DNA from: Rosa chinensis
Lineage: Eukaryota > Streptophyta > Magnoliopsida > Rosales > Rosaceae
Length of the DNA stretch: 64,000 bases
Reading direction: 5' to 3'
Assembly: GCF_002994745.2 (NCBI RefSeq)
Contig: NC_037092.1
Span: 69,973,823-70,037,822, forward strand
Positions 12,601 through 22,596 of this stretch are shown here, one piece after another. The notes beneath the pieces were generated by a model. It saw only the letters and a program-made list of their open reading frames with translations. It made no database searches and was not told the DNA's origin. Both the position numbers and the translations under genes were made by a program. Positions within the stretch are counted from its first letter, which is position 1; every line of letters begins with the position of its first letter.

Positions 12601-12718
12601 AGGTCCATACAAAATTGTGGAAGTCGTTAGCCCAGGCACCTTCTACTTAATGGACAAGGATGGCGTCACAACGACCCACCCTTGGAATACCGAACACCTT
12701 CGGTATTATTACAAATAG
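9686..12718 (+). CDS. Gypsy pol: reverse transcriptase, two RNase H domains, integrase
   Basis: The frame is open from just after the TAG at 9685 to the TAG at 12718; the first ATG is at 9752 (988 residues from there). Counting from that Met, RT spans about 10-200 with active-site YVDD near 128. A gypsy-type RNase H follows (about 265-400, YAGRGMNG and HVLTNQ). A second RNase H, with HVDGSA (about 425), MAEYEAL and FSDSQLV as Asp-Glu-Asp residues, is the extra domain characteristic of Tat elements. Integrase has an HHCC finger (about 645-690) and a DDE core (about 714-817). All catalytic residues checked are present. Separate translation is doubtful because the enzyme normally comes from a gag-pro-pol polyprotein that is broken upstream. 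Confidence 0.9.
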   Translation, partial: KRRAFDEEKYRAIGEEVAKLQGMGFIRQVVYPQWISNLVMVKKPSGKWRMCVDFKNLNKACPKDSFPLPRIDQLVDATAGHELLSMMDAFSGYNQIKMHPSDQECTTFTTDKGLYCYNVMPFGLKNAGATYQRLMNAMFAEHLGKIIEVYVDDMLVKSIKASGHVANLKIIVTILLAYGMRLNPEKCFFGVTASKFLGYIVSERGIEANPDKVQAILDLADPEYKVHVQCLQGKLTALSRFISRLTDRCAPFFKLLKTTHKKVINWNPECQTAFQGLKDYLAAVPLLSIPVQGETLFIYLAVSISAVSCAIVRREGQDELPVFYAGRGMNGAETRYPPLEQLALALIVAARRLRQYFQAHTIHVLTNQPLRQVMQNPEHSGRLSKWAIELSEFDIDYKPRTAMKGQAVADFIAELTDCQPNPGTEAEPGTEMVTAEEPAPLQSDWNLHVDGSASAKASGAGVILTGPGGLNVEYALKFNFKASNNMAEYEALIAGLLLAIDSGADSVNIFSDSQLVVNQVNSSFQAKDQQLAAYLGYVKTLLKKFKFHNITQIPREKNSKADSLARLATAQPHQSPADTRVECLDKPSITKTLAEIFNIEVNTSWMDEVIEYKRNGTLPEDKVKARQLKRRATRYNIQNGKLYRQGFTHPNLRCLTPEEGKVVLAAIHSGECGIHSGARSLANRTMRQGYFWPTLGDDARQMSRSCHKCQQFADLPHAPAEPPSVIIAPWIHSTWGLDLMGKFRTAKGQFKYIIVAIDYNSKWIEAEPLTAITTAKVIHFLWKNIYCRYGVPHTIITDNGTQFNNKELISFTANLGTKMSFASVAHPQTNGQVEAANKIIKKLLKKKLDKAKGLWAEKLPEVLWAIRTTPTSATGETPFCMMFGTEVVLPIEVTQPTARVEGYRPETNTDGINLDKDLLEEKRHKAHLCNLQNKQRVSRFYNARVKARNLQLGDWVMKEVIPPPTKLRPTWEGPYKIVEVVSPGTFYLMDKDGVTTTHPWNTEHLRYYYK

Positions 12719-13149
12719 TCATGCCGCTACCCAAAGGCATCTTGACTTAGCTAAATTTTTGTTCAATATTTAGCTAAGGGAAGCTACCCAACGGGTACTA
12801 CCCCTCTTTTGTAAACGCTGATCAGTCAGCTATCAATGAAACGAGGAATTATTCAAACCATTGTTACCAAGTCTAGCACTGAGGGCAACTGGCAACGCCA
12901 GGAATCGTCAGCGGACCACGTCCGCTACGTTGTGCACTTGGACCAATTTTAATTCCTTTAATGTTTCATTGCTTGGCAAAAGAAAAATCTCTAAGTCAAA
13001 ACTCTAGCGGTACAAACATATCATGACAAACATCAAACTTTGAAATTTCATTTCAGGGCTGAGACTCCCCACCCAAAGTTGTTCATTACTTCACAATGTC
13101 GAAACTCAGCCAACAACAAAAAAAAAAAAAAAACAACACATGTAGGAGC
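12719..13149 (+). other. Gypsy non-coding stretch after pol, unit 2
   Basis: Copy of 1443-1873; no gene is supported. Confidence 0.6.
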
Positions 13150-15826
13150 TCAGCTCTTCGGGTTGGCTTCAACATCTCCACCTTCCGCAGGCGGCTGTGG
13201 TTGTGCGCGGCTTGTCTGGTCAGACCCTCTGGCGGTAGGACTTGGAGTCTCTATGGTGCCATCCGGCCGAGTGTGTGCCGCCAGAAAACCGGCACGGGAC
13301 ACCTCCGACTGGGTAGGCAGAGGAGTCTGCTGAGAACCATCCGCTGGCTGTGCACCACTTTCCCCACTTCCCGAGTGAACACCTTCAGGCTGGACAGGAA
13401 CCGCAGCTTGCACCGGCGGAGCATTTTGGACTGGCAGAACAGGTGGCTGGGACGCCTTAGCAAAGTCAATGGCGCCCCTCTGCTTCAGCATCTCCACGTT
13501 GGCTAGAGCGCCGGCCTTCGCCGATTCAGTCATCGCCTTTTTGTACTCCGCCGACTGTTTGAATTTCTCCACAGCGGCGGCAGCGGCACGGGTCCCTTCG
13601 TCCCGCAGGCGAGCTACCTCAGCCTCCAGTTTCGTCACCTCTGCTTGCTTGGCGGCAGACTCCCGCTGCAGGATATCAATCTTTTTCTCCTTAGCGGCCA
13701 CCCGCTCCTGCAGCAGAGACATGTCTTGTTCCATCCTGGAGATGTGGTCGTTCCGTTCCACGTCCCGCCGGATTGCCACTTCCAACTTGCCGCGAGCATC
13801 CGCGGCGTCGCAATCCGCCTTCGTCAGGCGCCGCTCCACATCCGCCAGCCTGTCCTTGGCGTCCCCCAGCTCCCTCTCGAGACCGCTGATCTCGTCCCTG
13901 AGCTGCCGCTCAACCCCCGGCTGCTTCTGCGCCGCCATGAACATCTCATGCAGCCCAACCGAAAGGTGACCAAAAGCTGAACTGAAGGGTGACCCGTCAA
14001 TCGCCGTTGGGCGGGAAATCCCCGCCAGACCACCAAACCCCAGTATCTCGCAGAGGTGGTAGAGAAATCCCCGTTCAGTGTCAGTCATGAACTCGGCATA
14101 GGCGGCAAACGAGTCCAGGTCACTCGCAGGCGCCTCTTCTGCAGCGGCCACTGGCGGACCCCGATAACCTCAGCATCATCATCATCATCCTCCTCGTCGG
14201 AGTCATTCTGCCGACGCTTCCGCAACAACCGCGTCTGTCCACCGGCCGCAGGCCTTGGCCCCCGTTGCTGTTGACCCACCGTAGCGGCAGCCCCCGCCGG
14301 CCGCACCACCTTCTGTGGCCCACGTCGCACGTTGGGCACTCTCTCTGTCTGCGGCGCGGCGCCAGACCCCTTCTTTCCACCCCCCACATTGGCACCCGTC
14401 TGAACAGCGGGTAGGCCGTCGGCGCCAAGGTGGGAGTGCAGCGGCATTGGCAGCACCACCGGAACCTCGGATGGGCTCACCGCCAGCGTCACCGGATCTA
14501 TTACTGTCCTTTGAGCCGCATCCCCTGAGGCGTACATGGCCTCCAAAAAGTTGTCAATCTCTGCGCGGTCCATGGCTTTGGCAAAGGTGTCACGGCTCCT
14601 AACGTTACCTGGCGGCGTCTCTAAACAAACAGAAAGCAACTCAGTCAACCACAGGGCCAAATTAACTAAGTGTACAAGGTAGCGGAGATTTCTTACCAAC
14701 GGCGCGAGTCAATCGTTGATCGACCAACAGCTCCAAACCGGTAAGTAGGCGAAAGTCCAACAAATTGCGATTCCGCCAGCAACCTTGGATGCGCGCCACA
14801 CGACACTCTTCTTCACGAGTCAGGTTGTAGCGCAAGCCCACTGAAAAAAAAAAAAAAAAAAAAAACAAGGATAAACGTTAGCAAGGTTCAAGACTAAGCA
14901 CAACGTAAACCGCCAGCAATATTCAGCGGAGACCGACAAACCACCTCGGATAGGTTGGAACTCTGACTTAATCCTAAACGCCGGTTCCTTGTCATTGGAT
15001 TCCGCCTGATATTCCCACCCCGTCGTGGCAACGCAAAAGGTGTCCCGCCAATACGACATAGAATCCCTCAGGTTCTCTATCAACTTGGGGGCTCCCTGGC
15101 GGCGACTTAGGTTCACTTGACCTCCGCAGCCCTGACGCTTCACATACGTCAGCTCATAGAAATGCAGCACCTCCGCCACGGTTGGTCCCTCACAGCCGGA
15201 CAACCGCCACAGCGAAGTCATCGCCAACATCAATCGCCACATGTTGGGGCAGACTTGCCCAAAGGCTAGGCCGAACTCGTACACCAAGATCTGAAGACTG
15301 GGCACGAGCGGTAGTGTCACTCCCTGGCGGAATATTGCCTCATGCACAGCGGCAAACCCCGGGCGAAGAATTGAAGCCTTTCATCCACCGTCGGTGGACG
15401 CAGTTTAACCCCGCCGGGCAACCGAAACATCCGCTTTATCCGGTTGACATTGCCAACGGTCATCCGCCCTCCCGCCTCGTCAACAGGAATCCCATCCGGA
15501 AGAACCCATGCCGATTCGGTATCCTCCCCTGTCGCATCTCCCCCATCAGCGGAGCCACTGGCAGCGCTGTTACTTGCCAACCGCTCCTCACGCCTATTCT
15601 GAGCAGCGGCGGCCTCCCTGGCCCTAGAACTCTCGGGGCGCGAAGCACGACCCATTACTACTTCCTAGGGTATGGTTTGTAGCGGCTCGATGTCTAGCGG
15701 TTCTGGCAGTGAGGTTCCTGCACGGGCAGACGGACGCAACGAGTCAATAAAATTCATATCCGCCGCGCTGAATGACACGTCAGACCCGGAATCCTCACTG
15801 CTCGAAATCTCTACGACGCTAGCCAT
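13150..15826 (-). pseudogene. Antisense Transposase_28-like gene, unit 2
   Basis: Second copy of the antisense gene, from an ATG at 15826-15824 to 13150, with the same early TAG, the same two introns and the same frame change in the acidic region near 14160. It differs from unit 1 in two useful ways. The C-terminal coiled-coil part is open over 333 residues (13150-14151), because a C missing in unit 1 near 2742 is present here. The Transposase_28 part is frameshifted near 15379 by loss of one T. No single unit in the window has an unbroken version, but the breaks differ, so the ancestral gene was probably intact recently. Confidence 0.75.
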
Positions 15827-16594
15827 CCCAAACCCTAAAACCCAAACCGGTCAGTTTACACAAGATCTAGCCTTTACCTATATTCGTTTAGTGCAAAAAC
15901 ATCAAGAACAATTACCAGAAAAATACCAAAACAAGAACAAACGCACACTCAACCCAGATTCGACCATCCAGCAAAACCCAAAACCCCAACTCTCTGTCAA
16001 ACACCATAACCTCCCTCAAATCTCTCTCTACACCCTCAGAGAACACCAAAGAAGCAACATCACACCGTTGACAGAAGTAGCAAAACCCAGAAACCACCAT
16101 TGCAGATTCAGTGAAACAGGAATAGGATTCGAAATACCAACCTCACGTCGAAGCTGTGGCGTGCAACTCGTCTTCACTGACAGATATTTCATCCTCTCGA
16201 GTCCGACAGCTCCACGCAAACCGGGGAATCTTCTTCGCAATTCACAGACGAACAAGGCTCGAAGGAGGCGACTCAGATTTGAAGATTTTCCAGAAGTGTC
16301 GAAACTCACTGAGTTCCCCCCCTCTTATGTCAACATCAAGCAATCCTGAGCCATCCGCTAGAAAACGACATCACGTAGCAACCGTACACGTGTCCCACGT
16401 CTTCACTAACTCCCCGGATTAACCGAGGCGTCGCCTCAGTTACGAAATCCATCATTACTCGCATTAATGACGAGAAGACGGCTAGGCTTAGGAGACAAGC
16501 CTCCAGACGCTAACCCTCTAGGAGTTGGCCACGTGTCAACCGTCGTCTCCTTTAGCTTCCAAGGGAAGTAACCACTTGAGAAGAAAACCCCCAA
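15827..16594. other. Gypsy non-coding region upstream of the antisense gene, unit 2
   Basis: Copy of 4552-5321. One C fewer near 15915 opens a longer plus-strand frame here, which I regard as chance. Confidence 0.4.
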
Positions 16595-17099
16595 CCAAGT
16601 GGAGTCTCCGCTGAGCGAACCCCGCCAGCGGATCTTCACTTGTCATCCTCCAAGTGGAGTCTCCGCTGAGCGAAACCCCGCCAGCAGATTTTCTCACTTG
16701 TCATCTCCCAGGTGACAGTCCACTGAGCGAAACCCCGCCAGCGGATCTTCACTTGTCATCCTCCATGTGGAGTCTCCGCTGAGCGAAACCCCGCCAGCGG
16801 ATCTTCACTTGTCATCCTCCAAGTAGAGTCTCCGCTGAGCGAAACCCCGCCAGCGGATCTTCACTTGTCATCCTCCATGTGGAGTCTCCGCTGAGCGAAA
16901 CCCCGCCAGCGGATCTTCACGTGTCATTCTCCAAGTGGTGTCTCCGCTGAGCGAAACCCCGCCAGCGGATCTTCACTTGTCATCCTCCAAGTGGAGTCTC
17001 CGCTGAGCGAAACCCCGCCAGCAGATTTTCTCACTTGTCATCTCCCAGGTGACAGTCCACTGAGCGAAACCCCGCCAGCGGAACTTCTCTTGTCACCAT
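16595..17099. repeat. Hairpin minisatellite, nine units, gypsy unit 2
   Basis: Same nine units in the same order and same total length (505 bp) as 5322-5826, with the same nested inverted repeats. Identical unit order means the two gypsy units arose from one template and the array has not changed since. Confidence 0.9.
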
Positions 17100-17970
17100 C
17101 GAAGTCTCCAACGGAACTTCTCTCGTCATTCGGTAAACGGGGCGTCCTCCGCTACACAGCAAACCGCTAGCGGACCCCCCTTTCTCATCTGACAAGCTGC
17201 GTACTTTATTCAGCGCAATACCGCTCAATAAAATACCACCAAGCACGTCTACTTGACGCTACTTCCTGCTACATCTAGGGGGGACTTCCGCCAGCGGCGG
17301 ATCCGGAGGCCACGCCTCTCTGACAACGCCGCCACGCGGAGTTACGGTCAGAATGTCCCTACGGGACACGGGGACTAGTCAACAGTCTACGACAGCCCTG
17401 ATCAGGTACGTTGGCCCCCGTCACTTGGGTGCTAAGATTGGGCTCGCAACCCAACACCCTCTGCTCCGTGCAGCTCCCCCTCAACAAACAATAATAGCGA
17501 CCATCCGGAGGTCCATCTTAGCCGGGGAGTGGGGGACTCCCTGGGGGGCCTAGCAGGGGCCCACCCGAAAGGGCACAAAGCGCTTGCTCAGTAAATCCAT
17601 GGTTGACGACGCACTGACGCTAATTATGCTTCTGCAAAGTCTAGCGGGAGAAACGCTTCAAACCGCCGATCAACTCCCCAACCAAGATTGCCCTCCTTGA
17701 CTGGGGATTTGGGGGACTTATACATACATGTGCATTTGCAAGCATAATTAGCTATAATGAGCCACGCTCATTGTACCGCCAGGGGTACCAACGCCCACCA
17801 TATGAGTGACTGGCGTAAAGACAGCTAGCCGGGTTACCGCTTGAGCCCCGGATCAACCCCAAAGCACCGCCGACGCGCCACCACGCGCCGTGTCAAGTTA
17901 GCATCAGAAGCTACTGAAACTGGGAACTGAAGCACATCAGTCCCACATCGAAAACAAGGAGAAGATCATC
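17100..17970. other. Gypsy 3' non-coding or LTR U3 sequence, unit 2
   Basis: Copy of 5827-6699 with a shorter G-run near 17278. No gene is supported. Confidence 0.4.
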
Positions 17971-18228
17971 CTCTTCCTCACCTATAAAAGGTCCTCTCCT
18001 CTCTCCTCATTAATTACGCATTTTACTACTCATTATTGTTATGCTGCCTATATGCATTGACTGACTTAGGCATCGGAGAGTTGAAGACCGCCCAACGCGG
18101 TCTCCCTCTAACGCCCTGTCTTGTGTTTGGCAGCTAGCAGTAATCCTCAGAGCGGCAGAGTAGCGGTCCGCCTACCGGACCAGCGTTAGACCCAGGTTTG
18201 GCTACCGCCAGACTTTTGAGCATTAACA
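17971..18228 (+). repeat. 3' part of gypsy LTR with TATA box, unit 2 (right end of element)
   Basis: TATAAAAG lies at 17983-17990 and the LTR ends in CA at 18228. The next bases are copia coding sequence, so this is the true right boundary of the gypsy array. The 5-bp target duplicate would be CAGTG, but its partner lies left of the window. Confidence 0.8.
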
Positions 18229-18579
18229 CAGTGCATCATACTTTGACCTAGGTGTCCCAAAAGGTCATGCCATAGCAAGTAGTTGCTTGAATTAGTTAAC
18301 TTCTAGCTAACAGATTTCAATTTCTCCAATGTACGCTCCTGGCCTCACACTCGGAGGTTATGCAAAGATATTCCACGCATTTTTCTCAGTTGTTTCAACG
18401 TGGTAACTGTTGGTTCGAATATCCTTAATACTCAATAACGTTCTTCTGGAATGTGGAGAATATAAGGCCTCATTAATGGTAAGTTCAGTACCATTGGACA
18501 ACATAAAGTAAGCTTTGCCATAGCCCTCTATCAGGTAGGATTGCCCTGATACGGTTATCACAGAATGATGAATAGACAA
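18229..18579 (-). pseudogene. Copia protease to GAG-pre-integrase fragment
   Basis: The minus-strand frame 18579-18358 encodes residues typical of the copia region after the protease (VSGQSYLIEGYGKAYFMLSN, TINEALYSPHSRRTLLSIKD). Beyond a stop, the WH..LGH segment of the pre-integrase zinc finger is readable down to 18229. The gene is broken by stops and by the gypsy insertion. Confidence 0.7.
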
Positions 18580-18929
18580 TAAGTTTAAAAAACATCTCCG
18601 ATCTGGGAGTATGATGTGTGTAATAGCACTTTTAACCAGACAACAAACTTCCCCACAAAATATGTCTATTCATTTATTTAATTCAATGGATCACATGTAT
18701 AAATAAGTTTTTTGAATTAAATACATTCGAACATAACCACATTTTCATAATCCAAAATGATTGAAAACATAAATCACCAAAAATAATCCGAAGATGTTTC
18801 ATTCATTAAGATGAAATAGATATGACACAAGGGATCAATTATACCCATGTCTTCGAGTTCTAATCCTCGGTATGTTCAGTAACTGCCTGAAAATCCATGA
18901 TCTCTAGTGTGGAATCGATAGAAAATTAC

Positions 18930-19520
18930 CCTTCAATAAAGTTGGTATTTCTAGTTCCGCGATCGGCGTAATACTCATCTACTGCTTCGACTATCGCACA
19001 ACAGGTGCGGGACCAGCAGTCAATTCCTCCACATCGATAACAAAGATCATGCTAATTCTGGTGGCGACAGGCCGAACCAGTGTTCCTTTCAACTCGGGCT
19101 TGCTGAGTTATGACATCATGGTTCCTACCACTTGGGCCTTGGCCACGTGGAGCCTGATTACATGGCCTCTTGGGCTTTGGCCAAGTGGCAGACGGTCATA
19201 TGGGCTAATTTTGTTCTACCAATCATGTCTTGCTTCAAGCAAGAAAATGGTCATTTGATGGTGAAAGTGCTCTTCCAGAGCGACCCAAAGAGTCTGTATA
19301 TCCTCTTCATCGGATACTCAACTTGGAGTGCTTTCTCCATATGTTTCTTTATGAACATTATGGCACTCGCCTTAAAAACCTCAGTGACGACATTGTCAAT
19401 ATCGATTGTTGATCCCATCTTCTTTATAGTTAGATGAATTTTCACATCTTGAGTCCACTTTAGATAGTTTCTTCTTGAGACCTCCAAAGCAATAAAGTCA
19501 AACATGTTGAGATTTGACAT
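18930..19520 (-). pseudogene. Copia gag fragment
   Basis: The minus-strand frame starting MSNLNMFDFIALEVS at 19520 matches the start of copia gag proteins (YLKWTQDVKIHL segment). Downstream, about 19040-18930 encodes a zinc-knuckle remnant CYRCGGIDCWSRTC, in which the usual histidine is replaced by cysteine. The middle part is decayed by frameshifts. Confidence 0.65.
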
Positions 19521-19584
19521 TTCTTACAGGAAAGGAACAAATAATATTACTGCTTTGGGTAATATCATCCATAAGCAAGTAATG

Positions 19585-19752
19585 AGAACTTCAGGTTCTA
19601 TAACATGATATGAAAAATCGGATTAGACATCTACTGGTTTTATCATGTGTAGTGAATTTATGAAAGGAAACTTCAAGTTTCTTAAATAGCATTATCGAAA
19701 CTACAAGTTCGATTTATATATGAACTACGGGTTCATTTAGAACTTCTAGTTC
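19585..19752. repeat. Cluster of five short hairpins in the copia leader
   Basis: Five imperfect palindromes built on GAAC(T)...GTTC lie within 170 bp: 19586-19598, 19667-19681, 19696-19713, 19721-19735 and 19740-19752. Stems are 4-5 bp with 5-8 base loops. Confidence 0.6.
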
Positions 19753-21541
19753 ATTAGGTACCTGCATTTTCTACACATATATTCTAGTGCGAAAATTTAG
19801 ACAAGTAATACAATAATATTGAATAAAGTAAATTGTAATAATATCTCACAAATTGGATAAATAAAAATCACAAATCAATTGAGATATTAATTGCATGCTA
19901 GTAATATAACAGATTAATTATCACACAATTATGTAAATAAATGCTTCACACATATTAAATATGGTGAATCTATTTACAATATCAAATTATTTTTTCTTTT
20001 ATTTTGATTCTGCAGGACCAAAGAAGGAGTGGGCTTGATAGTGAAGCCTATCGGACTTAGTCTGCGGGCTCGTGACCTAGGCTTTCATGCGCTAGTCAAA
20101 GAGTATGTGAGGCCTGCTGGGCTGCTAGGTCCTGCAGAGGGAGAGTGTTCCTGCTGGGCTCAGGCTAGTCTGCCAAGGAATGAAAAGTTATTACTCAACC
20201 CTTTCGGTAACTCCAATTGAATACGACCAGTTAAGGAAAGATGAGGTTTAGGTGGAGTGAGGCTCGCTTAAGTACACGGCCTCATCTGAACCTTTCCTAA
20301 ACATCGCATCCAACTGGATGAGCCTAGTTTGAGAAGATTCATAACTTTTGTCATGGTAACATGTAGTGAGCTTCTATTCTGGCCTTGCAACTTGGGCCTG
20401 AGCGTCTGGCTCGAATTTGTTGTTATGACTTTGGGCTTGATTTGAGCTTCTGACTCAGCCTCTATTAATATTCACAATTATAACATAACCAAATTCAATA
20501 TATGTTATTAAATCGTAACATAAATAAATTAATGCAGCAGTTATATACAGTGGGTTCAAATCCCATTAACGCTTCTGGCATTTCGTATAGGTAATAAATT
20601 TGGCAAATGCTTCTGGCACAATGTTTATGTAATAATCGCGTAATATTATTGCTTCTAGGCTTCTAGCATAAAGAATTATAATGGCAGATTCAAATTTGTG
20701 TAACCAAAAATTAAGCCCATAATTCACGCAATACACAATATTCAGATGTAGTAATAAAAGATACATTGTGAAATTATTATGGCAATTGTTTTGGATAAAT
20801 GTCAATCAAAACCAAAACATGAATTGAATCAATTGATCAATCACCAATTAAATAGAGCTGAATCTGCTTCTAGCAGTATTAATATTAAATGGTGGTGATA
20901 ATTATCAATTTTTCATAATGGCACAGTGGACAATATGTTGTGCTGGTACACACTGTGTCTGGGTTCGAATCCCAGAAATAGTAGATTTTATTTTTGCAAG
21001 ATTGATTGATGCTCTTTAGTTATGAATTGGTGCTACTGGACCAAGTGCAGCCAAAGTATCCTAATTTTTTTCTTTTCCAATCAAACAATCCAAAACACAT
21101 GAACAAATATATACAAATACGTATACCAAGTAAATAAATCATGTAGGATTTGTTAGGGTTCATGCATTATGGTGATTTTTCATATTCAATCAATAGGCTT
21201 CAATAAGCAAGAAGCATGAATATAAAATTAGATTTTGGAAAACATTACTTGATGAAGGACGGATGAATCTTCAGCTTATGTGTGCAGAACTGAGAATGTT
21301 GTTTTCTCAGCTAATCCAAGAGCTATTCACCTCTTCTGAACAGCTCCCACTTCGATTGGTGTACAGGTCTCAAAACGACTCCAATAGGGCTGAAATTTGG
21401 AGGTCAGATAGAAGAGGCAAAGACGAACAACTTTGATGAAGGAAAGATTTTGATCTGAGGTCCCGATCAAGAGGTTTCGGGGGGTGCAAACAGGCTGCAG
21501 CAGGGGGGGGTTTTTTTTTTCTGGCTAGGGCTTGGGTTAGA
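19753..21541. other. Copia leader and possible insertions, no gene
   Basis: This AT-rich sequence lies between the copia gag and its primer site. No coding sequence is supported. It includes a tRNA-like A box and B box near 20930-20982 and a second B-box-like site near 20550. The length (about 2 kb) is more than a leader usually needs, so older insertions may be hidden in it. Confidence 0.4.
20929..20983 (+). other. tRNA-like pol III A box and B box
   Basis: TGGCACAGTGG (A-box-like, about 20931) is followed about 40 bases later by a T-arm-like CTGGGTTCGAATCCCAG with a perfect 5-bp stem. I could not form a convincing acceptor or anticodon stem, so this is a tRNA-derived relic or SINE head rather than a working tRNA gene. 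Confidence 0.3.
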
Positions 21542-21557
21542 GCTTCGTGCTGATAAC
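21542..21557 (-). promoter_or_regulatory. Copia primer-binding site
   Basis: The minus-strand sequence GTTATCAGCACGAAGC lies one base after the LTR end. TTATCAGCACGA is a recurring primer site in plant copia elements. Confidence 0.6.
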
Positions 21558-21558
21558 G

Positions 21559-21582
21559 TGTTGTAAAACAGAAAAAAAATTT

Positions 21583-21618
<36 letters not shown>

Positions 21619-21817
21619 GACACAGAGAATCAGATTGTATTCATTCATCTCACCATGAGGGGGTTTATATAGGAGTACATGATGTATACAAATAGGCAAC
21701 GTTTAATAGCAACGTCAATTACTCCTATTCACAATCCTATCAATCACTAATCTATAGTGAAAGGCATATATGACTCTCCATCTATTTACATGATATTAGC
21801 CATAATTATTTACAACA
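21559..21817 (-). repeat. Copia 5' LTR (259 bp)
   Basis: On the minus strand the LTR begins TGTTGTAAAT at 21817 and ends TTTACAACA at 21559, giving TG...CA ends. It has a TATA-like CTATATAAAC near 21664-21673 and a GA microsatellite at 21585-21614. The adjoining bases at 21818-21822 (GCTCC) fit a target site in the receptor flank: the paralogous flank near 57563 reads GCTCACTG at the same place. The partner LTR is outside the window. Confidence 0.8.
21585..21614. repeat. GA microsatellite
   Basis: About fifteen GA dinucleotides lie inside the copia LTR. Confidence 0.95.
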
Positions 21818-22596
21818 GCTCCCTGATTTTCTTCTATTTTATTTCAAACTGGCTATCAGATTGTTCCACCGTCAATTCAATCCAGAAGAGTTTCCTCAGT
21901 TCTTCTCCAAAAAAGAAAGTGATTTCTCAATTGGCTCTTAAATGTAATGCGTAGTATACATTGTGTAGATTGTCATATGCACAGACAATTTCTATTGATA
22001 TGGGAAACTGCATGTGATTAAGAACTTCTAGATGTTCTTGTAATAATAATAATTCTCATAGTTATTGATCTGTCTCTGTTAAGGCTGTTATATTAGTCAT
22101 AGTTCTTCCAACAGAGGTTGCTTGATTATTCATGTTTTCTTATTTTGGAGGAGTTCAAATACGTCCCCTTGTCTCTGTTTTGGCTTCTGCTTGTTCCTCA
22201 AGAATCTGGCCAAGAATACAAAAGAACTTAGCATCCTTTACGTACTGGTTTAAATACACATGCTTTCTTTGTTTCAACTCATCATGATGTGTCTAGTTCA
22301 ATTCTTACTCATAACGTTTCTGCATAGCATCCATCTCTTGTATTAGTGAATTTGAAGAAACATAGAAACTTGTTTAGATTCATTCAAATCAGTACGTAGC
22401 AACTCATGAACATGAACTGGACTGAATGAACTGATCTTTTGGAGTTATGGAAGCAATTAATGTGTTTAAACTTCAGTGTGAAGGTCAGTTTGATATAGAC
22501 TAGAACCAGGCGAACACAGTTTCACCAGAATCATTACCGCTTAAATTTACTACAATAAAATGTGCAACTAAAAGCAACTCATTTTTCTCTTTTTAT
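21818..22596. repeat. Receptor 3'-flank segment, copy 1
   Basis: This is homologous to 26025-26830 and 57565-58345 with small indels (shared landmarks: ATTCAATCCAGAAGAGTTTCC, CTGTCTCTGTTAAGGCTGTT, CAGAATCATTACCGC). In the other two copies it lies downstream of a receptor gene. Here it ends abruptly at about 22596, where mid-gene receptor sequence begins. No gene of its own is evident. Confidence 0.85.

Larger units (their letters stand above)
1..18228 (+). mobile_element. Tandem Ty3/gypsy retrotransposon, Tat lineage (partial internal - LTR - internal - LTR)
   Basis: Positions 1-6957 repeat almost base for base at 11277-18228, an offset of 11276 that drops to 11271 through a few small indels. 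The layout is a partial internal region, an LTR ending at 6957, a full gag-pro-pol internal region, and a second LTR ending at 18228. Tat assignment rests on the pol order (protease, RT, a gypsy RNase H, a second RNase H, integrase), an antisense gene between pol and the LTR, and a primer site starting TGGCGCC. Differences I found between the units include 1-bp indels near 2742/14018, 4107/15379 and 4640/15915, a C/T change near 4018/15290, and changes in poly-A or poly-G length. The left end lies outside the window. The right end abuts copia sequence at 18229. Confidence 0.9.
18229..21817 (-). mobile_element. Degenerate Ty1/copia element, 5' half, split by the gypsy insertion
   Basis: On the minus strand this reads from a 5' LTR (21559-21817) through a long leader, a decayed gag, a protease fragment and the first residues of the GAG-pre-integrase domain (LWHDLLGHLGQSMMH-like, ending at 18229). 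There it is cut exactly by the gypsy LTR end. The primer-site sequence after the LTR (GTTATCAGCACGAAGC on the minus strand) is typical of one group of plant copia elements. The rest of the element should lie left of the window. Confidence 0.8.

Noticed and set aside
15672..16349. 225-codon plus-strand frame in gypsy unit 2
   Set aside because: It is opened by a 1-bp difference, is absent in unit 1, and lies in the promoter side of the antisense gene with no recognisable domain.
20929..20983. Functional tRNA gene
   Set aside because: The T arm is good, but acceptor and anticodon stems do not form. It is kept only as a tRNA-like relic.
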